Part shown: positions 1-11,109 of the stretch, one piece after another
Numbering within the stretch: position 1 is the stretch's first letter
Layout: every line of letters begins with the position of its first letter
From: Berghia stephanieae
Lineage: Eukaryota; Mollusca; Gastropoda; Nudibranchia; Aeolidiidae
DNA length: 64,000 nucleotides
NCBI GenBank assembly: GCA_034508935.3
Contig: CM067443.1
Location: forward strand, 16,521,190 to 16,585,189
Reading direction: 5' to 3'
Notes under the pieces: model-generated
Seen by the model: only the letters and a program-made list of their open reading frames with translations
Database searches by the model: none
Told to the model about the DNA's origin: nothing
Translations under genes and position numbers: made by a program

Positions 1-1650
1 AATGCATTGAAATTGTTAGCATCAGTATTACATATACAAGTCATTAAAGATTTTAAGAAGCGCCGCTTCAATACTGTGTTGATTCTTGTAGGCTGATTCA
101 AAGGGTTGTTCCAAACTGTTGTTCTTAAGATGAGATGTTAATTACTACCTTCTTAAAAGTTTTGACAAAAAAGCCTTGATTGAAATCACTATAAAATGCA
201 GGAAATAGAGGTTGGTCATTTGATCTCTCTACAACAAAGGAATTGTAAAATCCAATATATTTAATAAAAGGCCAAATATTCTCCTTTTAACTGTATTTAA
301 CATTAAAGGTTTTGTTTGGGGGGGGGGGGGGGGGGGGAGGGGGGATCCGACTGACGCGAAAGGAACTTAGCAGAATGTTAAAAATTTCCATATTGACCGA
401 CTGAAATCGACTTTCTTCTCTTCCGAACCGAAACAAGTTTTGCAATAAAGACAATAATGTATTACCATTTTAGAGAGAAAAGTATATTGAAGAACATTCA
501 CAGGTCATTTTTCGGAAATGGATCCTTTAGTAAAACTGAAGGGCAATTCCCAAACCGGATTCAATTATCAAAGTTAGGTAAGTGGTTTTTAGACCACCAA
601 ACTATGACTTGAGCAATTTATTTTCGCTACCTCAATGTAGCCCTGTAATATTAAATCCATTGTATAAATTATTATACCGTCCGCTTTGCGGACGCTCATA
701 GATAGTTTCAAGTCCCATATTTAAGTGGGTCCAGTCTTTAATCGCCAAACCAAAGTTTAAGCATAATGAAAATAGATCAGAATAACACACCATACACATT
801 CCAGATAGTTTTTTTTACAACCAATGACATATAAATAATTAAAAAACAATATATTTATCTTAGTAAATATTAACCTAAAATACTGCGCACACGCATTTTT
901 TTCTAGCGAACTTTAACAAAAACGTATCAGCTGTGTAAAATACACAAAATACAGGACTAAGACCCTTTTAAATATTCATTAGAAAACCTATAAAACAAAA
1001 TAGATTAATGAAAAGAAGGATATAACTGCTATTTCCTAAGACACCACATGTCCTGAATTAAAAATAAATTTCTTCTACGCTACATACGAAGGTATTGCAA
1101 TCTGTCTCCATGGAAAAGGCGCCATCTTGAGATTTTTAATTTCTATTAAATTGTGTCCCAAATCTATTACATCGATAAAATAACAACAAAATCTTGAAAA
1201 AAGCAAAACGTTTTGAAAAAGGACATTAGCGATTATCTTTTTTGTCGCGAACTGTGCTAGCTTTAATTCTTCCTCTCAGAAAATGGTATAAACATTCTCG
1301 GGGCCTTATAATAATCATGATAAAAAGACATCAAAGATTTTACAGAAAAATATGTCTTTTAGATTCTCCAAATTCTTGGAAGCTTATTTAACATATAATT
1401 TGAGCCAAATAAATGAACATTTAACTCTAAATACCATCACTAACACTCTATCCTTCTCTTGAATCGAGATGAGATTCTTGAAAAATGTACGAAGTAATTA
1501 TTGTTTATATCATTTGGGAAAGTTTTTATTCTGTTTTCAGAGAAAATCACTAAACTAAAACTGCCCTCGTTCGGATTGCAAATGTTCTTCAAATCATTGA
1601 AAAGTTCTTAAAAATGTCTAGTTTATCTGATTTATTCTCAATTATTGAAA
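1..1650. other. Unannotated AT-rich DNA
   Basis: I see no coding segment or recognisable repeat family here. A G homopolymer run (about 318-347) and a short GC hairpin near 678-693 (CCGTCCGCTTTGCGGACG) stand out against the AT-rich background. Confidence 0.6.
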
Positions 1651-1812
1651 GCATCGATTGTTAGCATTGAAAAGTTTAGAATTAACTTTTGGGATACTAT
1701 TGTCGTATATAAATCAAAATTTAAATCCATTTTTTTTAATCAAGCATACCTCAGGTGTCAGTCCTAGAACTTTAATCTCTTCATATATTCACTTCCAAAG
1801 ATTATCAAAGAA

Positions 1813-2076
1813 TTGTGTTTGTCTTACCATAACTATGCTGTTGATATCCACATGATTTCAGCTGAGTCGACCAAAAATCGACAATATGCATTACGTACAA
1901 AACATGTTTGTTTTGGGAAACTGATACGTTTGAATGACTTAAAATTGAAAGATGACTACAAATCGAAGGCAATACATATCTGGAACAGAAGGGTTGTGGA
2001 AAGAGGTTCCTCTGAAATAAAAGAATATCAGGAGATAACTTCTGAAATCTCAAAAAATGCTGATGCTGATGCTTAG
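1813..2076 (+). CDS. Small unrecognised ORF, possibly a terminal exon
   Basis: An 87-codon open frame ends at TAG 2074-2076. I recognise no domain. From about residue 17 the translation is charged and looks protein-like (it contains SKAIHIWNRR and a run of Glu/Lys), while the first 16 residues are unconvincing. A possible splice acceptor (CACATGATTTCAG) lies near 1860, so if this is real it may be a 3' exon beginning with CTGAGTCG. No neighbouring exon was found. It may equally be chance or a decayed repeat. Confidence 0.15.
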   Translation: MCLSYHNYAVDIHMISAESTKNRQYALRTKHVCFGKLIRLNDLKLKDDYKSKAIHIWNRRVVERGSSEIKEYQEITSEISKNADADA

Positions 2077-2129
2077 ATATTTTATGAGGGAATATGAATA
2101 ATCCATCAAACTGACAAATGATCGTCAAA

Positions 2130-3300
2130 AGAGAGAAAAGTAAGAGTTAGTGAGCTTGTGTATGAAAAGAGGGTGATTAAAAGTAATATTATCATCTAAT
2201 ACGGCCAAATGTGAGTTCAATTTGCATCATAATTATTATAAACCTAGAATCCTAGGACAAAGACTACATGATACTTTGAGATAAAATAGTGGGATGAATA
2301 TTTACTTGTAAAAATATCGATGGTTTCTTTTAGTTGCACCTAATATCTAAATTGCAAATGATGATTTGCAGTTTTGATGTAATGACTGAAAATGCCTTGT
2401 TGGTCTAGCTAGCTATATCAAAAAAGTGTGACTGATACCGTGCAAGACACGAAAGATACAGATACGTAGATAATAACTCCAGACACAATAGATGCCTTCC
2501 CAGGCTGGTCCAAGAAGCATCTATTTTGGAGATTACAATTTTTATCTTATTTTTTTGCCATCAGCACTAGTAAGTTGACATCTTATTGTATCATTACCAG
2601 TGCATGCTTTCCAAAAAATTGCTTAATTCATCAATGTTGCAGTATTTAGGAGTTTACAATACTTAATAATTTGTGTCGGTCTAAGAATCAAGGAATGATG
2701 TCACACCAAATCATGAAGTACAGGGAATGACACGTAACAATAACAATAACGATATAAGCCTTTATTGAAGACCATGAAATGCTCTAAAACGATTCAATGA
2801 ATTCAGCCAGGAAAATAACAACTTAACTCTTTTCAATCGAGCTGCTCTTTCATTCCACCAGGAACTTATATATTGACTTTTCCATTAAAAGACAGTTACA
2901 TTCATGCAGCTTTATTTGACTCCAGAGCCGAATTGTTGCTGCTTTTTGGTGAAATTGATTACAAATTGATTAAAATTATGAGTAAACTTTGACATTTGTA
3001 GTCGGATTGATAGGATTTAGTGAGAACTAATCATCCAACATTCTGTATAAAAACAATAACAAAGAGCTGAGTGACGTCAATTTTGTTCCTTCTGTATCAC
3101 AATACTCTTGGTTCATTCAAAAGATGAAATAAATAAGATAAAACAACCAAACAAGCCTTTTATTATTCCATGAGGAAATTTGTGAATGGAGCATCTAACA
3201 AATAAAACATGAAAACCTCTAACCTATAAAATATAGACCAAAAACAGTCCAATGGCTTTAAAAACAAAACAGAACAAATAAGCTACTTAAATAGGATCTT
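2130..3300. other. Unannotated DNA with repeat scraps
   Basis: No gene seen. About 3047-3080 (AACAAAGAGCTGAGTGACGTCA) matches one end of the MITE family at 39210 and 31140. About 3150-3185 resembles the 3' tail of the SINE-B family (CCTTTTATTATTCCATGAGG). Confidence 0.4.
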
Positions 3301-3454
3301 TTTTTTAACCTAGGCATTTTCTTCTTGATGAGTAAATTATTAGTTGTTTTTTTAAATTCTATTTTGTTGAATGTCAATTTCACTTTGCAAAGCTTGTGTG
3401 TGCAACTTTTATGTATGTCTGTTTGGCTTGGAGTGTGTTTATGGTTTGATAAAT

Positions 3455-3504
3455 ATATTGTACAGCGCTTTGAGGCTTCGGAATTTAGCGCTATAGAAGA
3501 ACAC

Positions 3505-3564
<60 letters not shown>

Positions 3565-3584
3565 GTTATTATTATTATATTTAA

Positions 3585-3639
<55 letters not shown>

Positions 3640-3684
3640 TATTATTATTATTATATTATTAATATTATTATTATTATTATTATA

Positions 3685-3734
<50 letters not shown>

Positions 3735-3735
3735 C
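3455..3735 (+). repeat. LINE/SINE 3' tail running into an (ATT)n array
   Basis: 3460-3510 reads as a typical non-LTR retroposon 3' end (CAGCGCTTTGAGG, then AGCGCTATAGAAG). It passes directly into about 225 bp of interrupted (ATT)n. The junction suggests that the microsatellite grew from the simple-repeat tail of a retroposon. Long frames of Ile, Leu or Tyr here are not genes. Confidence 0.65.
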
Positions 3736-3769
3736 TGCTGTTCCGAATGGAAAAGGATAAGGTAAGTAT

Positions 3770-4813
3770 GGTTTGAAAGGCATCAACTAACATTTAAATG
3801 GTAAATTTTTTGGATGCCAAATCTTTGAATATTGAATTTGGTTGGGAAATCGACCCGACCTACGCAATTATCGAATATCAATTTGGAAGTAACGATTCCC
3901 AGTTCATATAATCTTAACGTAACAAGGCTTTATTTCTATTCATGTTCAATATCCTCAACCCTAGCATTTATGGAGTATTATTGTCTATAGAAATTTTAAT
4001 GGCAGCAATACACTGATTGTACACTTGCTGAATTTGATTGATTGATTGTTCTGTGAAGAACATTTTATTACATAAAACTGGGTACAAGGCGCCCTGGATA
4101 GTCTACTTATAAAAAACATGCTTCAATTATTTCCTTGAAAAACACTCAATAGACCAATTCGATTATTTTCAAAGTTTGAAGATTATCTTTAAAGACCCAA
4201 AAATATAAAATAATCGCAATAATATCCCTATAAAAATTAGCCCCAAATGCACTGTTTATTGCCTGTCATTACAGCACGATTTGTATTGCACTTTAGTATA
4301 AAAATAATTTGCAAGAACCAGAGTTACGCCATTGCTGTTCAAACATAATGACGATAATGCCTATGATAAGTAAATATTAATCCGTGTTAATTTTTACCTA
4401 AATCAATAATAATCGGATACATTTTTGACAAGTAATATTTTAGAAGATCAATAGAGGTTTAGCAATTTTATATTTACCTATGTCATTGGTAAAGACTTCA
4501 ATAGTTTTACTATTCATATCAAAGATGATATAAAATTTGCCACCTCTATATCATATCATACCATATCAGTAATATATAACCATAAAGTCAAGACACAAAT
4601 TGTCATTCTATAATAATTTTAGTTTCAATGCCATTTGAATATTCCAAGAAACTGTAAGCAATACACATCTCAACATTTGTATCCATTTAAGTTTATGCGG
4701 TCAATTATTAAACCTTTAAGGCTTGACTTAATATTAAGCCCAATTATATACCAAGGAATTTATAAGTCTTTGTCTATTATCCTTTCAACCTTTTACTTAT
4801 ATCAATAGAAGAG
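3770..4813. other. Intergenic DNA upstream of the GPCR
   Basis: No exon or repeat family recognised. A 5' UTR or promoter for the receptor must lie here if its transcript is unspliced, but I cannot point to a core promoter. Confidence 0.5.
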
Positions 4814-5977
4814 ATGAACAGGTCTATAATTTATCCACACAATGACTTATCATCGTTTGAGGACAGTCAAGGTCTAATATTTATCAACAAATCTGTTTTA
4901 AATAATAAGATTCTAAGTAGTGAAGCTTCTGTAGCTTTCCAGTGGCTTTTTGCTGTCGTTCTAGGCGCTTTAGTCGGTATCCTAGGAATGGTCACCAATG
5001 TCATCAACATCATAGTCTTCGTCAAACAAAGAGCTCATAAAGAATGTGGGACGGTAAACCTTCTAGGGCTAGCTGTATCCGATTTGTGTGTGGCCATAAC
5101 TATGCTTTTCTTGAGCTTTTCTTACTGTGCTTGGTTACTAAACCCTCCTAATCTTCCATGGGAGCCTTTTGCAATGGCGTACTTGCCTGCTGGATGGCCT
5201 CATTTGATGTTTGTCCAGATCACACGAACGATAACCGCCTATATTGCGTTTGAAAGGTGTATGTGCGTGGTTTTTCCTTTCAAGGTCAAATCTATGCTGT
5301 CGCCCAAACGCTCCATTGTCATCATTGCGTCCATATTCCTCTGCTTTTTCAGTAGTTTCTCTCCAGCATTTATAAAACAAAAGCTTGTGTACAACCACGA
5401 TCCTATCGTAAATAGATCACGAATTGTACTCGTATTAGCGTCAGACTGGCAATTCGTTGTTGACATCATGTGGTACATTAACTCTATCGTTTTCAATATT
5501 GGATCAGTGGCCATTGTTTTAATCTGCACAGTTATCACTGCGTCACGTGTTCAACTTTCAAAAACATGGCGGAGCTCTATTGCAACAGGAAATGAACAAG
5601 GGAGCGAAGTGAAGTCAAAACCGGTAGACAAAGAAGAGAAACCTAAATCCGGAAATACATCTAATCAAAATGTCATGTCAAATAGTAAGATGCAAAAGGA
5701 AAAGAAACTCATTTCAATGATTGTCTTGATATCAGTTATATTTTTAATTTGCTACATTCCAGATTTCATGTTCTTACTGATGTACTCAATTAATCCAGAT
5801 ATTCGGATTATGGGCAAATATCACAATACAGCTGTCTCCATGTATGTATTGACATTCTTCATGGGGGTATTCAACAGTAGCATCAACATTATCGTTTATT
5901 ATAAGATGAGTTCTAAGTACAAGACAGTGTTTCGAGAATGGATCGGCATCTCCAAAGACGAGAAATCTGTAAAATAA
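4814..5977 (+). CDS. Rhodopsin-like (class A) GPCR, chemosensory-receptor-like
   Basis: This is an intronless 387-residue seven-transmembrane receptor, so it should sit in the plasma membrane and signal through G proteins. Approximate helices are TM1 43-70 with TN61-62, TM2 80-105 with LAVSD ending at Asp90, TM3 130-153, TM4 166-186, TM5 211-240, TM6 297-322 with CYIP at 313-316, and TM7 338-363 with NSSIN at 354-358 and YY at 362-363. The DRY motif is ERC (147-149), CWxP is CYIP, and NPxxY is a diverged NSSIN...YY form. N-glycosylation sequons are at Asn2, Asn25 and Asn200. Loop 3 (about 245-296) is long and Lys/Ser-rich. I see no cysteine at the top of TM3 or in extracellular loop 2, so the usual class A disulfide appears to be absent. 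The ERC box and the NSSINIIVYYK segment resemble gastropod chemosensory receptors; this is memory of the family, not a search. The ligand is unknown. The ATG used is the first in the frame and is followed by an extracellular, uncleaved N-terminus. Confidence 0.93.
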   Translation: MNRSIIYPHNDLSSFEDSQGLIFINKSVLNNKILSSEASVAFQWLFAVVLGALVGILGMVTNVINIIVFVKQRAHKECGTVNLLGLAVSDLCVAITMLFLSFSYCAWLLNPPNLPWEPFAMAYLPAGWPHLMFVQITRTITAYIAFERCMCVVFPFKVKSMLSPKRSIVIIASIFLCFFSSFSPAFIKQKLVYNHDPIVNRSRIVLVLASDWQFVVDIMWYINSIVFNIGSVAIVLICTVITASRVQLSKTWRSSIATGNEQGSEVKSKPVDKEEKPKSGNTSNQNVMSNSKMQKEKKLISMIVLISVIFLICYIPDFMFLLMYSINPDIRIMGKYHNTAVSMYVLTFFMGVFNSSINIIVYYKMSSKYKTVFREWIGISKDEKSVK

Positions 5978-6030
5978 ACCGGATACGACAAACCCAAATG
6001 ATCTGATTTACGTTTTACTGAGATCATATT

Positions 6031-6269
6031 TGTGACCCAACGTCTCAAAACGGTATTATGTCGGGATGAACCAGATGCTATAAAGTCAAATTAAAGTTAA
6101 ACTGGTCAAAACATATGAATAATTGTCTATTTAGCACTCTAAATTATGATATTCATTCTCCTCTATAACGCATACAAAATCAACGAAAGTCCGATATTTC
6201 TGGCTAGAAATTCAATTTTCAGCAACTTAATCATCCCGACTTAATACCGTTTTGAGACGAAGGGTCACA
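6031..6269. mobile_element. MITE-1, foldback element with about 40-bp terminal inverted repeats
   Basis: The left end TGTGACCCAACGTCTCAAAA is repeated inverted at the right end (TTTTGAGACGAAGGGTCACA). The arms pair over about 40 bp around an AT-rich centre and there is no ORF. It begins 53 bp after the GPCR stop codon, so it may lie in the 3' UTR. Confidence 0.8.
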
Positions 6270-6381
6270 GTTCATGTAAAGAGCTCAATAATGATGGCAA
6301 TTATTTTTCATCCAGCGTGTATCCTACTTACATGTCATGATCTAAATTCTTATATACACTCTGTTATTTAAAACAAACAAT

Positions 6382-6596
6382 AGATAAAATAAATTCCCTT
6401 TTTTCGTCCCTAAGGGGAATTTTTTAATTAGGATCTATTCCAAGAGAAGACTGGAATAACCCAGGCGTTAGCAGCAGTGCAGCCCCTCAAAGCTAAGGCT
6501 AGGTGACTTGCTCAAGGCTACGCAGGATGGAGGGAAGTCGAACTCGGTATCTTTCGGGTACGAAGCAAAGACCATACCGTTGAGCAAATGCTGTCC
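6382..6596 (-). mobile_element. SINE-B copy (tRNA-derived)
   Basis: This is one of four copies of a family of about 200 bp (others at 32921, 40546 and 60239). Read on the minus strand it starts with a tRNA-like head (box A near the 6590 end, box B around GAGTTCGACT) and ends in a tail near GGGACGAAAAAAGGG and ATTTTATCT. Confidence 0.7.
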
Positions 6597-6713
6597 CATG
6601 AAAACATAATGAAACTTTACTCGAATGCGTTGCTACAAGTGATTGAAAATTATCTATTTATTATAAACGCGGCGAGGACGAGAGACCATGCGCACAACCA
6701 ACATGACGTTCTC

Positions 6714-6804
6714 TCTCTAATAACTTTTCCGCCGGTGACGTCACAGACTATGGTTGACGTCCAATCAAGGGACGCTACTCTTCCGCTAATCTCATTCCCT
6801 ATAA
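6714..6804. repeat. Single arm of the foldback-H family
   Basis: The run CGGTGACGTC, then CCAATCAAGGGACGCTACTC and ATCTCATTCCCTATA, matches one arm of the complete foldback element at 21416-21712. The opposite arm is absent, so this is a half or decayed copy. Confidence 0.7.
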
Positions 6805-6809
6805 GATAA

Positions 6810-8279
6810 GGTAAGGTGAGATATACTTTATGGATCCTTAAGGAAATTATAATTTAGTTTCACATCGATATAATATAACAAGATATTTAGACATTCTGGC
6901 CATGCATTAATTAACTCAATAGACTTAAACTAAAGAACCAAATAATAAGCATCCAAACATAATACGTTATAGGTAGGAGTGCGTTTACCCAATCTGACGG
7001 TAATATTTTACAATGGACTAAATGTCCTATCCAAAGAGTAACAATCACTTTTTAATGTCCTTTAAACTTTCAAGGAACAGGGGAAAAATCCCTCTATAAG
7101 GACTTCATGGAGGGTCAAATTGATATGCGGGCAAATTATTTTGAAAGACTTTTTAAAGAAGAGAGAAATGGGCCAGTTGTGGTTCAGCCGCAAGACATCT
7201 TCAAACTATATCCGCAATTTACTGTGAGCTTTCAGTTTGCAAAAACCGAATTGAATTTTAAAGTCCGGCAACCTTCTCGGTATTCATGAATACTTCTGAA
7301 GGATTGATAAAAATGAAAAAGCCTAAACCCACCCACTTCGGTGGAGATTTTATTTATTTATTTTTTTTCCCAACGCGAATGAGATTAAAAACTTTTCACA
7401 CATCATTCTCATTGCATTGCTTTGATACTCAAAAATATTGCGCTGGCCGACAGCCCAAAAACGAGCAGAGGGATCACGATCTGTTTCCCTGGACATAGAC
7501 AACTTGAGTCTGCTGCTAAGCAATGTGTAAACAAATTGAATGCGCATGACAAGTCTAAGGGTGAATTCTAGCATATTTCGGGTCATTTGAATCTAATTAT
7601 GAAAAAAATCTGAGTCATTTTTTTCTAAATAGTTAGCTCAGCGTATGGCCCGTATAATGTTTCAAAGACAACTTTCCCTCAATATTAAATGTATTGATTG
7701 ACAAAAACATATCCTCTTATATAAATAACACAGGGAAAATAATCTAATGCAAGCGTTAGCTGAGAAAATTGGTTCATTGCTTTCTTGAGGGACGCATCTC
7801 TGTGCGAACAGACACCGGAGGCCGAAGTCATCGTATACTCGACTGACACTGGACAATTGGAGGTTGTTACGGGACCCCAAAGAAATTCATACATAATGCA
7901 TTACATACATAGGTTTGTGATGAAAAGAAATCGACATAAATCAATAATTCTTAATGGTACCGTACTAACCTTTTTTAAGCCAACTGCATCATAAATAGTT
8001 TGCGAATCGGACACAAAAATTTCGACAACAAAGTGACAAACTTTTGCACTCGTCACTAATACTAATACTAAGTCCAAAATTATGATCTGCTGAAAGTCTC
8101 TAATGTCCCCGTAATGTGACGGTCGTTTTAATCTGTGTTTTGCCGCAATTTAAATTAACGCATTTACTGAGCGTGATGTGCTTTAGGAATGGTATTCTCT
8201 GGATCATAGATTTCCGCCCTTGCAATGCATTTTAACGTTGCTGAAGAGCTGTCCAACATTTAAATTTTGCATTAACGAA
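6810..8279. other. Unannotated DNA
   Basis: No gene recognised. Short frames at 7107-7289 and 7286-7498 have no recognisable domain. A GC-richer island at about 7785-7885 is open on both strands and may be a remnant of a lost coding or repeat sequence; I cannot assign it. Confidence 0.4.
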
Positions 8280-9020
8280 ACTGGTCAGCAACAGACCACC
8301 GAGGAAAGTTGTCGCCAATCATGGATCGTGCTATGAGTAGCACACGATCATGCCGGATTGCTAGAGTGTCACTTCAAACAGTACACGGAATTCGTCCTTC
8401 TTGATCTGCTCGAGGAAAGATTATTACACTAGTGCTCTTGCAAAATTGCATAGCATGGGCCCAAGAACACCTCACATGTCCACAGAGGAATTATAGAAAA
8501 TTTTCACTGATGAATCAACCCCCATTTTGGTTAATAGATTTAATGGCAGAGAGCGAGGAGTTAGGAGGAGGAGAGAACACTTTTGACAGAATTTTATCTG
8601 CCAATCTGACTATACTGGTTGAGGAATGTTATGGTGGGCGGATTATCTGCACATTCAGGAACTTCATGGCCAGGTTGTACTTTGATGATATAATCACTCT
8701 ACATGTCTTACCATTTATTGCGCGTCACGGTGGTTTTTCCGATAGGACAATGTTTGACCACATACTGCTAGAGTGACGTTAAATCTGCATCTTCATGATA
8801 ATGGAATCAATGTTCTGAGATGAACTTTAAGATCACCAAATCTAAATCCAATCGAACATTCTTGGGATGAGGTTGATAGGGTGATTAGCAATTTTTTTTA
8901 CACACCACGATCATGCAAAGAACTTTCAGGAAAAGTGTCAAGAAATTCTACAGAGGACACTCTTTAATATAATTAGGTTACCAAACAGTCGGTGTTCATC
9001 TTGTAATTCAAGCTGTTTGG
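8280..9020 (+). mobile_element. Dead Tc1/mariner-like transposase remnant
   Basis: The six-frame translation contains Tc1-type landmarks in order: AWAQEHL (about 8450), FTDEST in another frame (8502), an INFMAR-like GGRIICTFRNF block, VLPFI, then DNV-stop-PHTARV (about 8748) and SPNLNPIEHSWDE (about 8835-8873). These correspond to the DD34E catalytic core that cuts and joins DNA at a TA target. The frames change at least twice and several stops interrupt them, so the gene is dead. I could not define the terminal inverted repeats. Confidence 0.75.
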
Positions 9021-9624
9021 AGTCACTTTGCATTTTGACCAAGCTTAAACACTAGATTCCATCGGATCAGTCTAAATATCATTATCTTTCTTGACCTAGA
9101 TGATGTGAATGGGGTTGATTTATATTATATTCAAAGACAATGGCAGATATGTTTAACCTGGCCCATACTAATTTTCATTGAAAATAAACGGAAAATGAAA
9201 AAGACATATTTAATTTTGGATGTAACAGACCTTTTGGAATACGGTATACGAAATGAAATAAACAAACAAATTAATAACATTATAGTTCTTAAATTATTGA
9301 ATCAAAGACACTTGTTTATGAAAATCTATTACTTTAATTGCATATTTCCATATAAAAACTGTTATTATGGCAAGCGGTAAAAATATGTGTGCTGGCCTGG
9401 GAAAACATATCACATATCGTTGAACCTAGTTTCAAGACAGAAGGTTATAAAGGTAAGAATGACATGCTGTGGCTAAAATGAGATTTCTTTTTGTAAAACG
9501 ATAGTTTTTACACATTTATCTTTTATTTATCAAAAGTATTCTTTTGTATTTTGTGTCTTTATATTTCAAAATATCATATTAAACATGATTTTTTCAAAAT
9601 AATGTTTTTGTACCCAGCTGCATA
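9021..9624. other. Unannotated DNA before the LTR element
   Basis: AT-rich, with an unremarkable 91-codon frame at 9105-9380. The last four bases (CATA, 9621-9624) are the left target-site duplication of the LTR element. Confidence 0.4.
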
Positions 9625-10528
9625 TGTAAGAGAGTTAGCTTATAGCAAGTGGGTTTAATGAGTTCACAGTGCTTGTATATCAGTTAAACTTGGGTCATTA
9701 TATTGAGTAGTCTAGGACAGTTTTACGTTCCAAAGTTAAAGGATTGGTCATTATATTGAGTACTAGAAAATTACTTTCTTTGATCGGTGTTACTTGGTTA
9801 TTGGGATAATAGCATCAAATTATAGTTGGAATTTATTATTTGGGCGTACAGATTATTTGGGCGTACTGAACTAACGTTTACCAAAAGTAATATTATATCA
9901 TAAAAGGCGGGGTTTAACACCAATATGTAGGAATTGACGTTTCAGGTTTGATTATGATTTGGTCTTACTCTTAGGGTTGGATTATAGACTGACAGGAACT
10001 GTCAAAACTGCAAGGGGGCGTGGAACCAATGGAATTGTGGTAAAATTTTGATAGGGATAAAAGAGGATGTTTCGAGGAAAACGGGAGGATTCAACTTGAC
10101 CATGAGCTGCACACTTTAAACCTTTTGTGCTCACCATCATTTATTTGCTTTTACGGACTTAGAAATATTCCACGTATATTGAAAATGGTTACTTAGGCAA
10201 AATTGACTTTACATGTGGACTGATTTTACGGATTTGGAATTTATGAAACTGATTGAATTATGACCATGCTATTTGATTTGGATTTGGAATTTATCATGAT
10301 TTGGATTTTGAATTTATCACAAACAAATAAAACTGTAAGAAATGAAACTTGGAATCTGGACTTTTATTTGAATGTCTTGATATTGTGCATTCAATTATCA
10401 TCACCGGCCCTTGAACTCTTTCGTCATTATTAACATCTACAACACAACGCAAAGGATAATACTACCATCTATCAAAAACACCACTAATACGATCACAAGC
10501 CATTACATATGTGTGCAACTACCCCACA
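9625..10528 (+). repeat. 5' LTR
   Basis: Starts TGTAAGAGAG and ends CCCCACA. It carries an AATAAA polyadenylation signal at about 10326. It is nearly identical to 15452-16353. Confidence 0.9.
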
Positions 10529-10541
10529 TTATGTATCTAAT

Positions 10542-10561
10542 TGGTGCCGTGACCAGGATTC
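10542..10561 (+). promoter_or_regulatory. Primer-binding site, tRNA-His-like
   Basis: TGGTGCCGTGAC followed by GGATTC two bases on is complementary to the 3' end of animal tRNA-His (CACGGCA plus CCA) as I remember it. It lies 13 bases after the 5' LTR, slightly further than usual. Confidence 0.65.
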
Positions 10562-10982
10562 TTATATATTTTTATTTGGAGCCGTGATACCATGATGTAA
10601 AGATGTTATTATTCCGAACCATGGATACACAAGAAATGTATATTGTTGCGGTGTTAATATATATTGAAGTTTTTGTGAGACTCGAATTTTGAAGTGAAAA
10701 TTGTGAACAGATAGGGAAATAGTTTTATTTGGGAAAGAAAATGAATATCAATTTTGACGGTGAAGTAGTGGAATTATTTGTATTGAAATATGAAAAAAAA
10801 AATTTGAAATTATAGATGATTCCTAAAATTCTGACAAAAGACGATATTTAAAAAATAGATAAATATACTAAATAATATTTAAATTAAGAGTCACAGATAG
10901 AAAAGGAAATTAAAAAAAATATAGATATATAGGGCAATATATTATATTCAAAAAGTGAAAACAATATATTATAGAACGGCAA

Positions 10983-11109
<127 letters not shown>

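Noticed and set aside
3325-3765. Long frames rich in Ile, Leu, Tyr, Ser, Asn or Lys over simple repeats (also near 18000, 24060, 24613, 47700, 51400, 53850, 60500 and 61000)
   Set aside because: They are translations of microsatellites and change identity with frame.
5138-5538. Antisense frames across the GPCR
   Set aside because: They are shadows of a clear plus-strand gene with full transmembrane structure.
7662-7994. Short overlapping frames on both strands near 7785-7885
   Set aside because: The region is GC-richer than its surroundings, but no domain or splice context supports a gene.
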